61,285 bases of DNA from Salinisphaera sp. T31B1 (GCF_040361275.1 NZ_APNH01000007.1:1-61285), one strand, 5' to 3'; counted from the stretch's first letter, positions 14,873 to 23,101 are shown. Numbers and translations: made by a program. The notes: generated from the letters alone by a model not told the origin.

Positions 14873-15201
14873 CAGACCTCGGCCGCTACTGGGCCGGCGG
14901 CGGCCGGGGTCAATCACTCGACGACGACGCCACGGCGTTCGGGCTGACGATCGACGACCATCAGCGCGACGCCGGCAGCGTAGACCTATGGCCCGAACAC
15001 CTCGCGGCCTGGAACGTGTTCGCCGCCTGCGGCACGCAGTGGCGCGTCATCGCCGGCCCGGGCGCCGTGATTCACCAGGGGCTGGAATACACGGCCGTCG
15101 AGTCTGTCATGCGGATGCGTGGCGTCGAGGACCAGGCCCAGTGTCTCGACCATATACAGCACATCGAACGCGGCGCGCTGGACGAACTCAATAAGGACTA
15201 G
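14504..15201 (+). CDS. Tail assembly chaperone gpGT, -1 frameshift product
   Basis: A -1 slip on AAAAAAC (14863-14869) lets ribosomes bypass the TGA at 14870 and continue at CTG 14869, adding 110 codons up to TAG 15199-15201. The fused product has 232 residues. The added T part contains DLWPEHLAAWNVFAACGTQW, then a GLEYTAV motif, matching the DUF1799-type T domain of siphoviruses. The T frame has no good start of its own for its first 49 codons. In lambda the G:GT ratio is essential for tails. Confidence 0.88.
14863..14911 (+). promoter_or_regulatory. Programmed -1 ribosomal frameshift signal
   Basis: The heptamer A AAA AAC (14863-14869) is in the correct phase. After a five-base spacer comes a 12-bp stem: GACCTCGGCCGC (14875-14886) with GCGGCCGGGGTC (14900-14911), one G-T pair, 13-base loop. 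Slippery site, spacer and stem all match known bacterial signals. Lambda uses GGGAAAG without such a strong stem. Confidence 0.88.
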
Positions 15202-15204
15202 ATC

Positions 15205-15405
15205 ATGGCCAAATCATCCACCGTCGACGACTTGCGAGCGGCCCGCGACAAACTCGCCACCGACATCGCGCAGCGTATCGCCCAGTTCGAAACCGACCAG
15301 GGCGTGCTGGTGCAGAGTGTCACCGCCAACCCGAAGCGAGTGCCGTCGGCCAGTGGCGACACAAACGACTGGTCAGAAACCGTACGCGTGCGGCTGACGC
15401 TGTAG
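15205..15405 (+). CDS. Small hypothetical phage protein
   Basis: A 66-residue soluble protein after the T frame, with AAGGA upstream of ATG 15205. The N-terminal half is helical and charged (VDDLRAARDKLATDIAQRIAQF); the C-terminal half is beta-like. It is the last plus-strand gene before the immI-like island. Function unknown. Confidence 0.6.
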   Translation: MAKSSTVDDLRAARDKLATDIAQRIAQFETDQGVLVQSVTANPKRVPSASGDTNDWSETVRVRLTL

Positions 15406-15411
15406 TACAGG

Positions 15412-16359
15412 TCAACGCATAAGGCGGTGCTCAGCAATCCGGGAGAGCCGATCAGCGGCCGCCGATATGATCGAGGGCAGCATCTTATAAGGGATGTATT
15501 CATCCACGATCGTTCGCACCTCTGCCTCGGAGTCTGGCCGAATAATGGCGACGAACGGCGAAAGAGGATTCACCTGTATTCGATGGTCGCTTTCGAGCGA
15601 TACGAGCCAACGTTGCCGGCCCTCGGAATGGTCGACACGAAGCCCGGCGATAGATGGGCCTAGGGCCGACCTGAGAAATTCGGTTGGATCGTGGGGCGCG
15701 GGCTGCTTGTTCGGCGCCGGGATGAATTCGCCATCGAGGGTGCACGAGGCAATGAAATTGCAGGCGTCTTCAAGACTGTCGGCCGGGATCTGGTCGGCCC
15801 GGCGCACATTGAAGCGCGCATGGACCATGCTCCAGAGGTAAGACTTCGCGCAGCGGGTGCTAGGCCCGGCAATTTTCTTGGTCCGCTGGGCTACCAGGTT
15901 ATGAAGTACGTTGAATCCATCCGTGCCGATCGTGGAATCGGTCACGCGCGGGTTGATGGCGACGCCGACGTTCCAGTAGTTCGCGAGAACATCGAAGCAT
16001 TCCGATTGATATTCGATAAGGCGGTCGCGAACCTCTGGCCGTACGCGACTGGCATCGACGCCGAACAGCCAGCCGTTGAGTTTGGAGAGAGGCAGTGTGA
16101 CGAGCTTTCGCGATTGAGCACCCACCTGCGTCGTCATGACGACGACGCAGGGTGATAGAACGGCGTGACGCTTGATGCGGTTGTATTGCGCGCGCCAGTT
16201 CAAGCCGATGCCTTCACACACTGGCTTCATGGCCACACGGATGACGCCATTATCGTTGAAGGTCGAAATCGCCTGTCCGTGGAAGGCCACGTCGCTAGGC
16301 ATGGCGCCTGTACGCGAACGGACATTGTCGGTTGCAACTGAAGTGGTAACATCACTCAT
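15412..16359 (-). CDS. Phage antirepressor, P22 Ant-like
   Basis: The 315-residue protein has the P22_AR_N-type domain at about 20-130: FHGQAISTF, VAMKPVCEGIGLNW, then LPLSKLNGWLFGVDASRVRPEVRDRL and YQSECFDVL. A C-terminal region (about 155-220) resembles other Ant C-terminal domains. Ant proteins bind the prophage repressor and trigger induction. ATG 16359 has AAAGGA nine bases upstream; GTG 16365 is too close to it. It is transcribed against the late operon and divergent from the Arc-like gene, the immI arrangement of P22. Only six bases separate its stop from the tail gene facing it. Confidence 0.85.
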   Translation of the reverse strand: MSDVTTSVATDNVRSRTGAMPSDVAFHGQAISTFNDNGVIRVAMKPVCEGIGLNWRAQYNRIKRHAVLSPCVVVMTTQVGAQSRKLVTLPLSKLNGWLFGVDASRVRPEVRDRLIEYQSECFDVLANYWNVGVAINPRVTDSTIGTDGFNVLHNLVAQRTKKIAGPSTRCAKSYLWSMVHARFNVRRADQIPADSLEDACNFIASCTLDGEFIPAPNKQPAPHDPTEFLRSALGPSIAGLRVDHSEGRQRWLVSLESDHRIQVNPLSPFVAIIRPDSEAEVRTIVDEYIPYKMLPSIISAAADRLSRIAEHRLMR

Positions 16360-16511
16360 GTTCACGATTCCTTTGCCGGGAGTGGACGTTTGGGGCCTTC
16401 GGCGTTGCAGCGCCGGAGGCTTCGTTAGCGGTATTACGGTGGTATGAAGCTGGAATGTATCCGCCGCCTCGCGATCGTGTCAATACCACGGTGCTACGTA
16501 GAAGCGATTCA
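16360..16511. promoter_or_regulatory. ant/arc divergent control region
   Basis: On the minus strand, TTGACA (plus coordinates 16483-16478) with a 16-base spacer and GATACA (16461-16456) forms a likely ant promoter. GTGGTAT (16439-16445) and its inverse ATACCAC (16483-16489) bracket it, a possible operator pair. The palindrome CTACGTAG just before the Arc-like gene could be another site. A 9-bp inverted repeat with one mismatch (16396-16419) lies in the ant leader. Operator roles are inferred. Confidence 0.45.
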
Positions 16512-16733
16512 ATGAGCCGAGACGACCCTCAGTACAACCTGCGCTTGCCGGAAGCGCTTCGTTCGGAAATCAAGGAGGCGGCTAGGCATAATCGCCGCTC
16601 AATGAATGCCGAAATTGTTTCGCGGCTGCAGGAATCGCTGGCGGATCCTGTTCGGCCCACAGACTTCTCGCAAGAAATTAATGCGCGGCTCGCTCGTATT
16701 GAGAAAGCCCTGGCGCTATCGACCAATAGTTAA
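16512..16733 (+). CDS. Arc-like ribbon-helix-helix repressor
   Basis: The 73-residue protein matches the Arc/Mnt family. QYNLRLPEALRSEIKEAARH gives the DNA-contacting strand (residues Gln-Tyr-Asn-Leu-Arg, as Gln-Phe-Asn-Leu-Arg in Arc) and helix A, and RSMNAEIVSRLQESL gives helix B. Arc represses ant in P22, and here the gene is divergent from ant with a shared control region. A longer start at 16455 is possible but would run through the ant promoter. The helical tail beyond residue 50 is longer than in Arc (53 residues). Confidence 0.85.
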   Translation: MSRDDPQYNLRLPEALRSEIKEAARHNRRSMNAEIVSRLQESLADPVRPTDFSQEINARLARIEKALALSTNS

Positions 16734-16748
16734 AAGTTCGGCGCGGGC

Positions 16749-17222
16749 ATGAACAATAACAACGAGAATTCATCCAGTGACCCGGCTTATCTGACAGCCG
16801 ACGACATTAATCAAGCCCATAGCGGCGGCGCTAAGGAGGCCATCAATTGGCCCGCATTGTCGGCAATGGTGCTGGTAATAGCAGCGCTTATGGCCGGCGG
16901 CGTCGCGCTCCTAGGCAATTTGGATCAGGCGCCAGATGATTCGATACCTGAACAGGTGTCTGATGCGCGACTGAAAGCTAGAGCGTATCTGGCTATCAAA
17001 GATGCGGTTTTGAATCGCCTAAAAGCGCCAGCTACCGCAAATTTTGGCCCTTACTCCGACGCTTCTTTAGCCAGGGTGGCCGACGGCAGATATGTCGTGG
17101 CGTCGTACGTAGACTCGCAAAACACGTTCGGCGCCAATATCAGGACTCGATTCGTGGGCACGGCCCGCGATATAGGAGGCGGCGAATTCGTGGTAGACGA
17201 TATCGCGTTCGAACAAAGGTGA
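16749..17222 (+). CDS. Single-span membrane protein with periplasmic domain
   Basis: A 157-residue protein with an Asn/Ser-rich cytoplasmic start, one membrane segment (about 36-56, LSAMVLVIAALMAGGVALL) and a folded outer part (VLNRLKAPATANFGPYSD, RYVVASYVDSQNTFGANIR). The outer part resembles a domain seen in many uncharacterised phage and bacterial membrane proteins. In P22 the superinfection exclusion gene sieA lies beside mnt-arc-ant. By position this protein could have that role, but it is not homologous to SieA as far as I can see. AT-richer than the tail genes. Confidence 0.55.
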   Translation: MNNNNENSSSDPAYLTADDINQAHSGGAKEAINWPALSAMVLVIAALMAGGVALLGNLDQAPDDSIPEQVSDARLKARAYLAIKDAVLNRLKAPATANFGPYSDASLARVADGRYVVASYVDSQNTFGANIRTRFVGTARDIGGGEFVVDDIAFEQR

Positions 17223-17230
17223 TCTGCAAT

Positions 17231-17587
17231 TTACTGCGTTACGGTCCACACATCTATCGGTAGATCGTAATTATCGATCGTGCTGTTGAGCCGATAGAGA
17301 TACCGGTTTTTATCGGCCGGGTCGATAATCAATAGAATCCCGGCGCGCTTGTTCGTTTGGAAGCTGTACCAAAGCGATTGCCCAATCGCCTCATAGAATT
17401 TACGCGAGAAATCGACCTCAATTGCGTGTGTATCGGTAACGCAATCCGGCCGGGTTCGATCCGCCAGGACCACCTTTGTTTCTCCACCGCGCGCCGTGCA
17501 CCATCGATCTGTATAGGACTGCTCGCTGGGCTTGGCCGCCACAGCGATCGGCGCCGCCAATGCGAGCACGATAAATAAGTTTTTCAT
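17231..17587 (-). CDS. Secreted protein of unknown function
   Basis: A 118-residue protein with a signal peptide (about 1-18, MKNLFIVLALAAPIAVAAKP). The mature part contains WCTARGGETKVVL, DRTRPDCVTDTHAIEVDF, AIGQSLWYSFQTNKRAGILL and a C-terminal Leu/Asp-rich stretch. The TDTHAIEVDF...K pattern followed by a helix faintly recalls PD-(D/E)XK nuclease-like folds. That is a guess. It converges on the preceding membrane protein gene with an eight-base gap. In a lysogen it may be expressed as a moron. ATG 17587 is preferred over GTG 17590. Confidence 0.55.
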   Translation of the reverse strand: MKNLFIVLALAAPIAVAAKPSEQSYTDRWCTARGGETKVVLADRTRPDCVTDTHAIEVDFSRKFYEAIGQSLWYSFQTNKRAGILLIIDPADKNRYLYRLNSTIDNYDLPIDVWTVTQ

Positions 17588-17601
17588 CACGGAATCATAG
17601 C

Positions 17602-17625
17602 AGCCGCCCGCGAGGCGGCTTTTTT
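17602..17625 (+). terminator. Hairpin of the late-operon family before the KilA-N gene
   Basis: AGCCGCC (17602-17608) pairs with GGCGGCT (17614-17620), loop CGCGA, then TTTTT, followed by GTGGGCGCG. The stem matches that at 29607-29623. Lying just upstream of the minus-strand secreted protein, it is in an unusual place for a plus-strand terminator. Confidence 0.65.
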
Positions 17626-17733
17626 GTGGGCGCGATATCTGTTTTGTGCGATCTAGGGTAGCTCCTGAAAAGGGCGGGTACGCCTCCGCCCCTGATCGCG
17701 CATCTATCCCAAGGCGTGAACATGGAGTGCGAT

Positions 17734-18495
17734 ATGAGCAATATCATTCAGTACGATTTTCAGGGCGACCTGTACAGCTTTCGCGAAGACGGATGGTTCA
17801 ACGCGACCGAAGCGGCAACGCGGTTTGGGAAGCGAGTGCGCAGCTGGTTGGGCAACGTGGATACACTCGAATATGTTCGAGCCCTAGAAGAACTGAACAG
17901 CGGGCAACCCTCGCCGATTTTACATAGCAAGGATTCTTGCTATGTAAAAACCAGTCGCGCACGTCAAGATCGTGGCGGCGGCACGTGGCTTCATCCGAAA
18001 CTGGCGGTACGGTTTGCACAGTGGCTCGATGTTCGATTCTCGGTTTGGTGCGACGAGCAAATCGACGCTATTGTCCGCAACGGGATTAGGGCAGCGGGCA
18101 ACGCGGACCTGATAGCGCTGCTTTTGCGCCCCGACGCCAGCGAATGGGAGCTGCGATTCGAGCCCTCGTATTACCAGTCGCTGGCTCGCGTGACGAACAC
18201 CAGATACCTCGGCCATGCCGGTGGCACGCCAGGCATTTACGGACGCATCACCGATCGATGGGTGTACGGCTGCATTCTGCCGGAAGACGTGTACGCCGAG
18301 CTCAAAGAGCGACGCAACAAATCACAGAAGATGCATCAATGGCTGACCGATGGCGGCCGCGGCGCTCTGGATAGGCAGATCGCGCTCGTAACCAGTATTG
18401 CGTTCACATCGACCGACATGGCTGATTTTGAAGCGCGAATGATGATGGTCAGCGCCAAGGGCGGACAACTCGGTTTTATATACGCGGCCGCGTAA
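17734..18495 (+). CDS. KilA-N domain protein (antirepressor-like)
   Basis: The 253-residue protein has a KilA-N DNA-binding domain at about 5-115 (YSFREDGWFNATEAATRFGK near the start; GGGTWLHPKLAVRFAQWLD near 85-105). The C-terminal part (IYGRITDRWVYGCILPEDVYAELK, then KMHQWLTDGGRGALDRQ) resembles the P63C-type domain often fused to KilA-N. Such proteins act as antirepressors or phage regulators. ATG 17734 has GGAG six bases upstream. A perfect 14-bp inverted repeat lies inside the coding sequence. It is separated from the tape measure gene by a terminator. Confidence 0.8.
   Translation: MSNIIQYDFQGDLYSFREDGWFNATEAATRFGKRVRSWLGNVDTLEYVRALEELNSGQPSPILHSKDSCYVKTSRARQDRGGGTWLHPKLAVRFAQWLDVRFSVWCDEQIDAIVRNGIRAAGNADLIALLLRPDASEWELRFEPSYYQSLARVTNTRYLGHAGGTPGIYGRITDRWVYGCILPEDVYAELKERRNKSQKMHQWLTDGGRGALDRQIALVTSIAFTSTDMADFEARMMMVSAKGGQLGFIYAAA
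17918..17949. repeat. Perfect 14-bp inverted repeat inside the KilA-N gene
   Basis: TTTTACATAGCAAG (17918-17931), loop GATT, then CTTGCTATGTAAAA (17936-17949). The AT-rich hairpin contrasts with its GC-rich surroundings and falls between the two halves of the KilA-N domain. Confidence 0.85.
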
Positions 18496-18525
18496 GTAAA
18501 AGCCGACAAAACGACTAGACCCGAG

Positions 18526-18547
18526 CCAGCCGCGAGCTGGTTTTTTT
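18526..18547 (+). terminator. Terminator hairpin before the tape measure gene
   Basis: CCAGC (18526-18530) pairs with GCTGG (18536-18540), loop CGCGA, then seven T. TGTGCCCGAAATGAGGA and the tape measure ATG follow, the same block as at 8201 and 29624. Confidence 0.7.
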
Positions 18548-18569
18548 GTGCCCGAAATGAGGATCCACC

Positions 18570-21500
18570 ATGGCCCGCGAATACCGCACAACGCTGATTG
18601 TTGACGGTAACGCCCAGGGGGGCATCCGTGCCGTCCACGCCACGCGCGACGAGCTACGCCAGCTCGACACCGCCAACGAGCGCAGCGCGCGCAACAGCCG
18701 CACCGCCGCGCTCACGATGGCGCAGGGCTACGAGCGCGTGCGATCGAGCGTCATCAACACGCGCACGGCGGCCGTCGGCCTGGCCGGCGCGGTAGTGCTG
18801 CGAAAGACGATTAGCGAGTTCGCAGACTTCGAGAAAGGCCTGATCGGCGTCGGTAAGACGACGAACATCGCCGGCGACGACCTGCGGGCTATGGGCGACG
18901 ACATTCAGGAAATGTCGCTCCGCGTGCCGGTGGCGACTACGCAACTGCTCGAGATCGCCCAGAGCGCCGGCCAGCTCGGTGTGAAAGGCAGCCAGAACAT
19001 TCTGCGGTTCACCGAGACTGTCGCGAAGCTGGGCAGCGCCACCGACCTGGCGGGCGAAGAGGGCGCCACGGCGTTCGCACGTCTGCTGACCGTCACCGGT
19101 GAGCCGATAGAGAACGTCGATCGGCTGGGCGCCGCAGTGGTTCAGCTGGGCAACAACTACGCCGCCACGGAGAGCCAAATCACCGGCGTAGCTCAGCGCG
19201 TGGCGCAATCCACGGCGCAGTACGAGGTCGGCGCCGCCAACGTATTGGGTATATCGACTGCGCTGCAGGCGGTCGGCGTGGAAGCTGAATCTGGCGGCAC
19301 GCAGGTCGGTCTGGCATTCCAGACGATCAACTCGGCGCTGCGGAACGGCGGTGAAGAAATGGCCCGGTTGGAGCGCATCACCGGCCAGACCGGCGAATCG
19401 CTGCGCGAGGCTTTCTTCAACGGTAAATCGGCCCAAGTGTTCCAACAGTTCGTCGAAGGGCTCGGCCGCATTCAGGCCAGCGGCGGCGACGTCAATGGCG
19501 TGTTGGAAGATATGGGCCTGACCGGCACCCGGGCCGGCCAGGTGCTGGGCACGCTCGCCACACGATCCGATCTGCTCGGCAAGGCCATCAGCGACGCGAA
19601 CTTGGGCTGGGCCGAAAACGTCGCCTTGAACAAAGAGGCGGCAGTAGCCGCGACGTCGTTCAGCGCACAGATGCAGCTGACCGCAAATTCTGCTGATCAA
19701 GCGGCCGCAGAGTTGGGGCGGGTGATCGCGCCCAAGCTGCTCGACGGAATGACAGTGGCCCGGTCGGGATTCGCCAGCATCGCGGATAACATCGACCTGG
19801 TGGTTGCCAGTGGCGGGGCCGCCGCGTCGCTATTTGCGGGCCGCTTCCTCGGGTCCATAGCCACCAGCACCCAAGCCGTCATCGGCGCGCGCTCTGCTGT
19901 CATAGAGAAAGCTCGGGCCGACGATATGGCTGCCGCCTCCGCGGTGCGCTACGCGGAAGTCCAAGCCGTGACTGCAGAGCGATCGCTAATCAACGCCCGC
20001 CTGCAGGCATCGCTAGCGCGCGGCACGTCGAGTCACACGGCAGCCCTGAAAGCGGTGAATGCGGCTCAGATCGAGGCTACCCGGTCCCGTCTCGCACTCA
20101 ACGAGGCGACAGCGGGCGCGGCGGCGGCCAATGCCAACTACACACGTACGGCAAGCCTGGCCGCGCGAGCGGGGCGGGGCCTGAGTAGTGTTGTTGGTCT
20201 GCTGGGTGGCCCGGTCGGTGTCTTTATCTTGGCGGCTGGCGCGGCGTATTCCTTTCGCGATGAACTGCGCCAGATGTTGAGCCCGATAAACGCGGCAGCT
20301 GATGCCGTAGATGGCTACACGCAGAAATTACGCGACCTCAACAGAGAGCAGCTGAATACGGAAATCATCACCCAGCAGATGAATCTCGACTCGGCGCGAG
20401 AGGCAGCGAATGCAGCTGCAAAACAGCTTGATGCGGCGCGTAATACGATGACAGAGTCGGCCGCAAGTGACGCTTATGCCGCCGGCCAGACGTTCCGCCA
20501 GGCCCAAGAAGACATACAGCGGTACTCAAAGAACCTGGAAGACGCTCAGAAGCGAAAGAAAAACCTTGAAGCCGAGCTCCGCGGCGACAAAACGGCCGCC
20601 GGCGCGGCAGGCGGGGGCGCGGGCGGCAGCGATCAGGCGATCGCATCGCTGTTGAATCAGTACGACAGCGCGACCGTCAAGCTCAAAGAGCTGCAGGCTG
20701 CGCGGCAGAAGCTCGTTACCGCGATGGGCACCGCCGACCCGGAAAACTTGGATCGCTATAAACGAGCCATTGCCGATATCGATTCACAGATCAAGGGGCT
20801 GGGCGAGAGCAGTAAGCGCGCGGCAGCGACTAGCGTCGATTCCGTCAAGCGCATGAACCAGGCCTACGAACAGACGGCCGTCAGCCTGCGACAGCAGATC
20901 GCGTTGTTCGGCGAGAGCAGCCAGGTCGCACAAACCCGTTACGACATCGAACAGGGCGGGCTGCGTGGCATCAGCGATGCCCGTAAACAGAACCTGCTGC
21001 AGATGTCCGCCGAGATCGACCGGCTCAACGCGCAGAAGGCCGCCGTGCAGTCGCTGTTCCCCGAATGGGAGAAACTGCAACAGGCCAGCCAGCTCCGCCA
21101 GTCGGTCGCCGACTTGCCCGAGGATCAGCAGGCGTTCGGCCGGCGCCGGGCCGCGCAGATGGCCGCCGAGTCGGCCACGGCCGGCCTACCGAGCATGCAG
21201 GGCTTGGACCCGGAATATAACGGCCCGTTCGGCGAGGCCGATCGACTGGATAAAGAGCGCGCCCAGTACGAAGAGAAATACCAGCAGCGGCTGGCCGCGT
21301 TCCAGGAATACGCCCGCACGCATCAAGACCAGAAGTCCGAGGCCGACGCGGCCATCGAAGCGCTCGAGGCCGACCACCAGCGCCGCATGGTCGCCTACGA
21401 CGAGCAGACGGCGCGGGCCCGCCAGTCCGGCTACGAAGACCTGTACGGCAGCCTGACCGATATCGTCGGCGCGTTCGCCGGCCGACAGTCCGGCATCTAT

Positions 21501-22001
21501 AACACGCTGTTCGCCGCCGAGAAGGCCTACCACCTGGCCAGCGTCATCATGTCGTCGTCGGACGCCATCGCGAAAGCCTGGGCGTCGGCGCCGTTCCCCG
21601 CGAACCTGCCGGCCGTGGCCACGACCGCAGCACAGACCGGCGTGCTGTCGGCGGCGGTGTCCAGCGTGAGCATGGCCGGCCAGGCGCATGACGGCATCGA
21701 CAACGTGCCGCGCGAAGGCACGTGGCTGCTCGACCGTGGTGAGCGCGTGATCGACCGGCGCACGAACGTCGACCTCAAGCAGTACCTGCAGCGGGAGAAT
21801 TCCGGCGGGCAACAGCAGTCCAGCGGCAGCGTCACAATCCCGGTCACGATCAAGGTTCAAGCCAGCCCGGGCATGAGTGACGAAGAGGCTCGCCGACAGG
21901 GTGATCAGATGGGGCGTGCGTTCAAGGACGCGGTGAAGAGCGTAATGGTCGATGAGATGCGTCCCGGCGGAATGCTCTCGAACGTCAAGAGAACGGGATA
22001 A
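18570..22001 (+). CDS. Tail tape measure protein
   Basis: The 1143-residue protein sets tail length and is coated by gpG/gpGT. The N-terminal part (about 80-330) matches the TP901-type tape measure domain, with FEKGLIGVGKTTNIAG, AQSAGQLGVKGSQNILRFTE and [15 protein letters not shown] blocks. Ala-rich coiled coils follow, a hydrophobic segment near 540-560 (LGGPVGVFILAAGAAYSF), and a C-terminal region with ASAPFPANLPAV and DGIDNVPREGTWLLDRGERVID typical of lambda H-type proteins. By length (about 1.5 angstrom per residue) the tail would be roughly 170 nm. Confidence 0.93.
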   Translation: MAREYRTTLIVDGNAQGGIRAVHATRDELRQLDTANERSARNSRTAALTMAQGYERVRSSVINTRTAAVGLAGAVVLRKTISEFADFEKGLIGVGKTTNIAGDDLRAMGDDIQEMSLRVPVATTQLLEIAQSAGQLGVKGSQNILRFTETVAKLGSATDLAGEEGATAFARLLTVTGEPIENVDRLGAAVVQLGNNYAATESQITGVAQRVAQSTAQYEVGAANVLGISTALQAVGVEAESGGTQVGLAFQTINSALRNGGEEMARLERITGQTGESLREAFFNGKSAQVFQQFVEGLGRIQASGGDVNGVLEDMGLTGTRAGQVLGTLATRSDLLGKAISDANLGWAENVALNKEAAVAATSFSAQMQLTANSADQAAAELGRVIAPKLLDGMTVARSGFASIADNIDLVVASGGAAASLFAGRFLGSIATSTQAVIGARSAVIEKARADDMAAASAVRYAEVQAVTAERSLINARLQASLARGTSSHTAALKAVNAAQIEATRSRLALNEATAGAAAANANYTRTASLAARAGRGLSSVVGLLGGPVGVFILAAGAAYSFRDELRQMLSPINAAADAVDGYTQKLRDLNREQLNTEIITQQMNLDSAREAANAAAKQLDAARNTMTESAASDAYAAGQTFRQAQEDIQRYSKNLEDAQKRKKNLEAELRGDKTAAGAAGGGAGGSDQAIASLLNQYDSATVKLKELQAARQKLVTAMGTADPENLDRYKRAIADIDSQIKGLGESSKRAAATSVDSVKRMNQAYEQTAVSLRQQIALFGESSQVAQTRYDIEQGGLRGISDARKQNLLQMSAEIDRLNAQKAAVQSLFPEWEKLQQASQLRQSVADLPEDQQAFGRRRAAQMAAESATAGLPSMQGLDPEYNGPFGEADRLDKERAQYEEKYQQRLAAFQEYARTHQDQKSEADAAIEALEADHQRRMVAYDEQTARARQSGYEDLYGSLTDIVGAFAGRQSGIYNTLFAAEKAYHLASVIMSSSDAIAKAWASAPFPANLPAVATTAAQTGVLSAAVSSVSMAGQAHDGIDNVPREGTWLLDRGERVIDRRTNVDLKQYLQRENSGGQQQSSGSVTIPVTIKVQASPGMSDEEARRQGDQMGRAFKDAVKSVMVDEMRPGGMLSNVKRTG

Positions 22002-22004
22002 TCG

Positions 22005-22385
22005 ATGCCGTACTACCGCCTGCCCGATATCCCGATCGACTTCGGCCCGGGATACCAGCCCAGCGCGAACGTCGACGAAGCCCAGTTCGGCGACGGCTAC
22101 GAGCAGACTCGCCCGGCGGGCATCAACTGGCTGCGTGACAACTACACGATCAACTACAGCCTGCTGACGCGCGCCGAGTTCGAGCGGCTCGACGCCTTCA
22201 TTCGCGAACACCTGAGCGGCAAGCCGTTTTTCTGGCAGCCGCCGTGGGATTCAGTGGAGCGGCAGTGGCGTTGCCGAAGCTGGTCGGGCCAGCGGCCGAC
22301 GTCGGCCCGGTTCGCCAGCGCGAGCGCCACGCTGACCGAAAATTTCACCCCGCTCGGCGAAGCGCCGACCGACTGGCCGGAGTAA
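22005..22385 (+). CDS. Minor tail protein M
   Basis: A 126-residue protein of the lambda gpM family (109 residues), part of the tail tip complex below the tube. The marks are FGPGYQPS, EAQFGDGYEQTRPAGIN and the GKPFFWQPP block near 73-81. It lies three bases after the tape measure stop and before gpL, as in lambda. Confidence 0.9.
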   Translation: MPYYRLPDIPIDFGPGYQPSANVDEAQFGDGYEQTRPAGINWLRDNYTINYSLLTRAEFERLDAFIREHLSGKPFFWQPPWDSVERQWRCRSWSGQRPTSARFASASATLTENFTPLGEAPTDWPE

Positions 22386-22388
22386 CGC

Positions 22389-23093
22389 ATGCCTCAGTCG
22401 GAAGACGTGCAGTCGCTGCACCAAGACGCCATCGTCACGCTGTTTGTCATCGACGCCCGGCGCGAGAACGCCGGCATCCTGCGATTCGTGCCGGAAGCGG
22501 TCGACGGCGGCCCGGCGTTGCTGGACGAGTACGAATACCAACCGTTCCCGATCGCCGCCGAGGGGTTCGAATGGTCGGGCAAAGGCCCGCTGCCCCAGCC
22601 AACGCTGAGCGTATCGGCGTTGTCCGTATCGTTCCTGTCGCTGGTGATCGAAGCCGACAACCTCGTCGGGTTGCCGATTCAGCGCCACCGCATCTATCGA
22701 AAGCACCTCGACGATGGCAGCGACCCGGATCCGGAATCGCAGTTCCCGGTCGACTATTACGTGTTCGAGCAGAAAACCACGCACACCCGCACGCAGCTGC
22801 AGTTCAGCCTGGCCGTGGAGATGGACCAGCAGGGCCGACAGATCCCGGCGCGGCAGGTGCTGCGGGATGCCTGTACCCATATCTACCGCCGCTGGAACGC
22901 TGAGGCCGGCGCGTTCGACTACACGAGCGCGACCTGCCCGTACAGCGGGAGCGCGTGCTTCAACCGCGCCGGCGACAGCGTGCCGCCGGCCGAGGACGCC
23001 TGCGGCAAGCGGCTGAGTGATTGCCGCCTGCGCTTCGGCCAGCACGGCAACCTGCCCACGCGCGCATTCCCCGGCGTCGGCCGCTACCGATAG
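22389..23093 (+). CDS. Minor tail protein L, iron-sulfur
   Basis: A 234-residue protein of the lambda gpL family (232 residues), a tail tip component whose C-terminal domain binds a [4Fe-4S] cluster. Four cysteines in the expected spacing are visible: Cys183 and Cys190 in TCPYSGSAC, Cys205 and Cys212 in ACGKRLSDC, with Cys162 in the conserved RDACTHIYRRWN stretch. The N-terminus has the VTLFVIDA strand typical of the family. Intact by length and motifs. Confidence 0.93.
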   Translation: MPQSEDVQSLHQDAIVTLFVIDARRENAGILRFVPEAVDGGPALLDEYEYQPFPIAAEGFEWSGKGPLPQPTLSVSALSVSFLSLVIEADNLVGLPIQRHRIYRKHLDDGSDPDPESQFPVDYYVFEQKTTHTRTQLQFSLAVEMDQQGRQIPARQVLRDACTHIYRRWNAEAGAFDYTSATCPYSGSACFNRAGDSVPPAEDACGKRLSDCRLRFGQHGNLPTRAFPGVGRYR

Positions 23094-23101
23094 GAGCCCA
23101 C

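Noticed and set aside
13277-14917. 546-codon minus-strand frame opposite the tail tube gene
   Set aside because: Arg/His/Val-rich antisense shadow of the tube and gpG genes, no recognisable domain.
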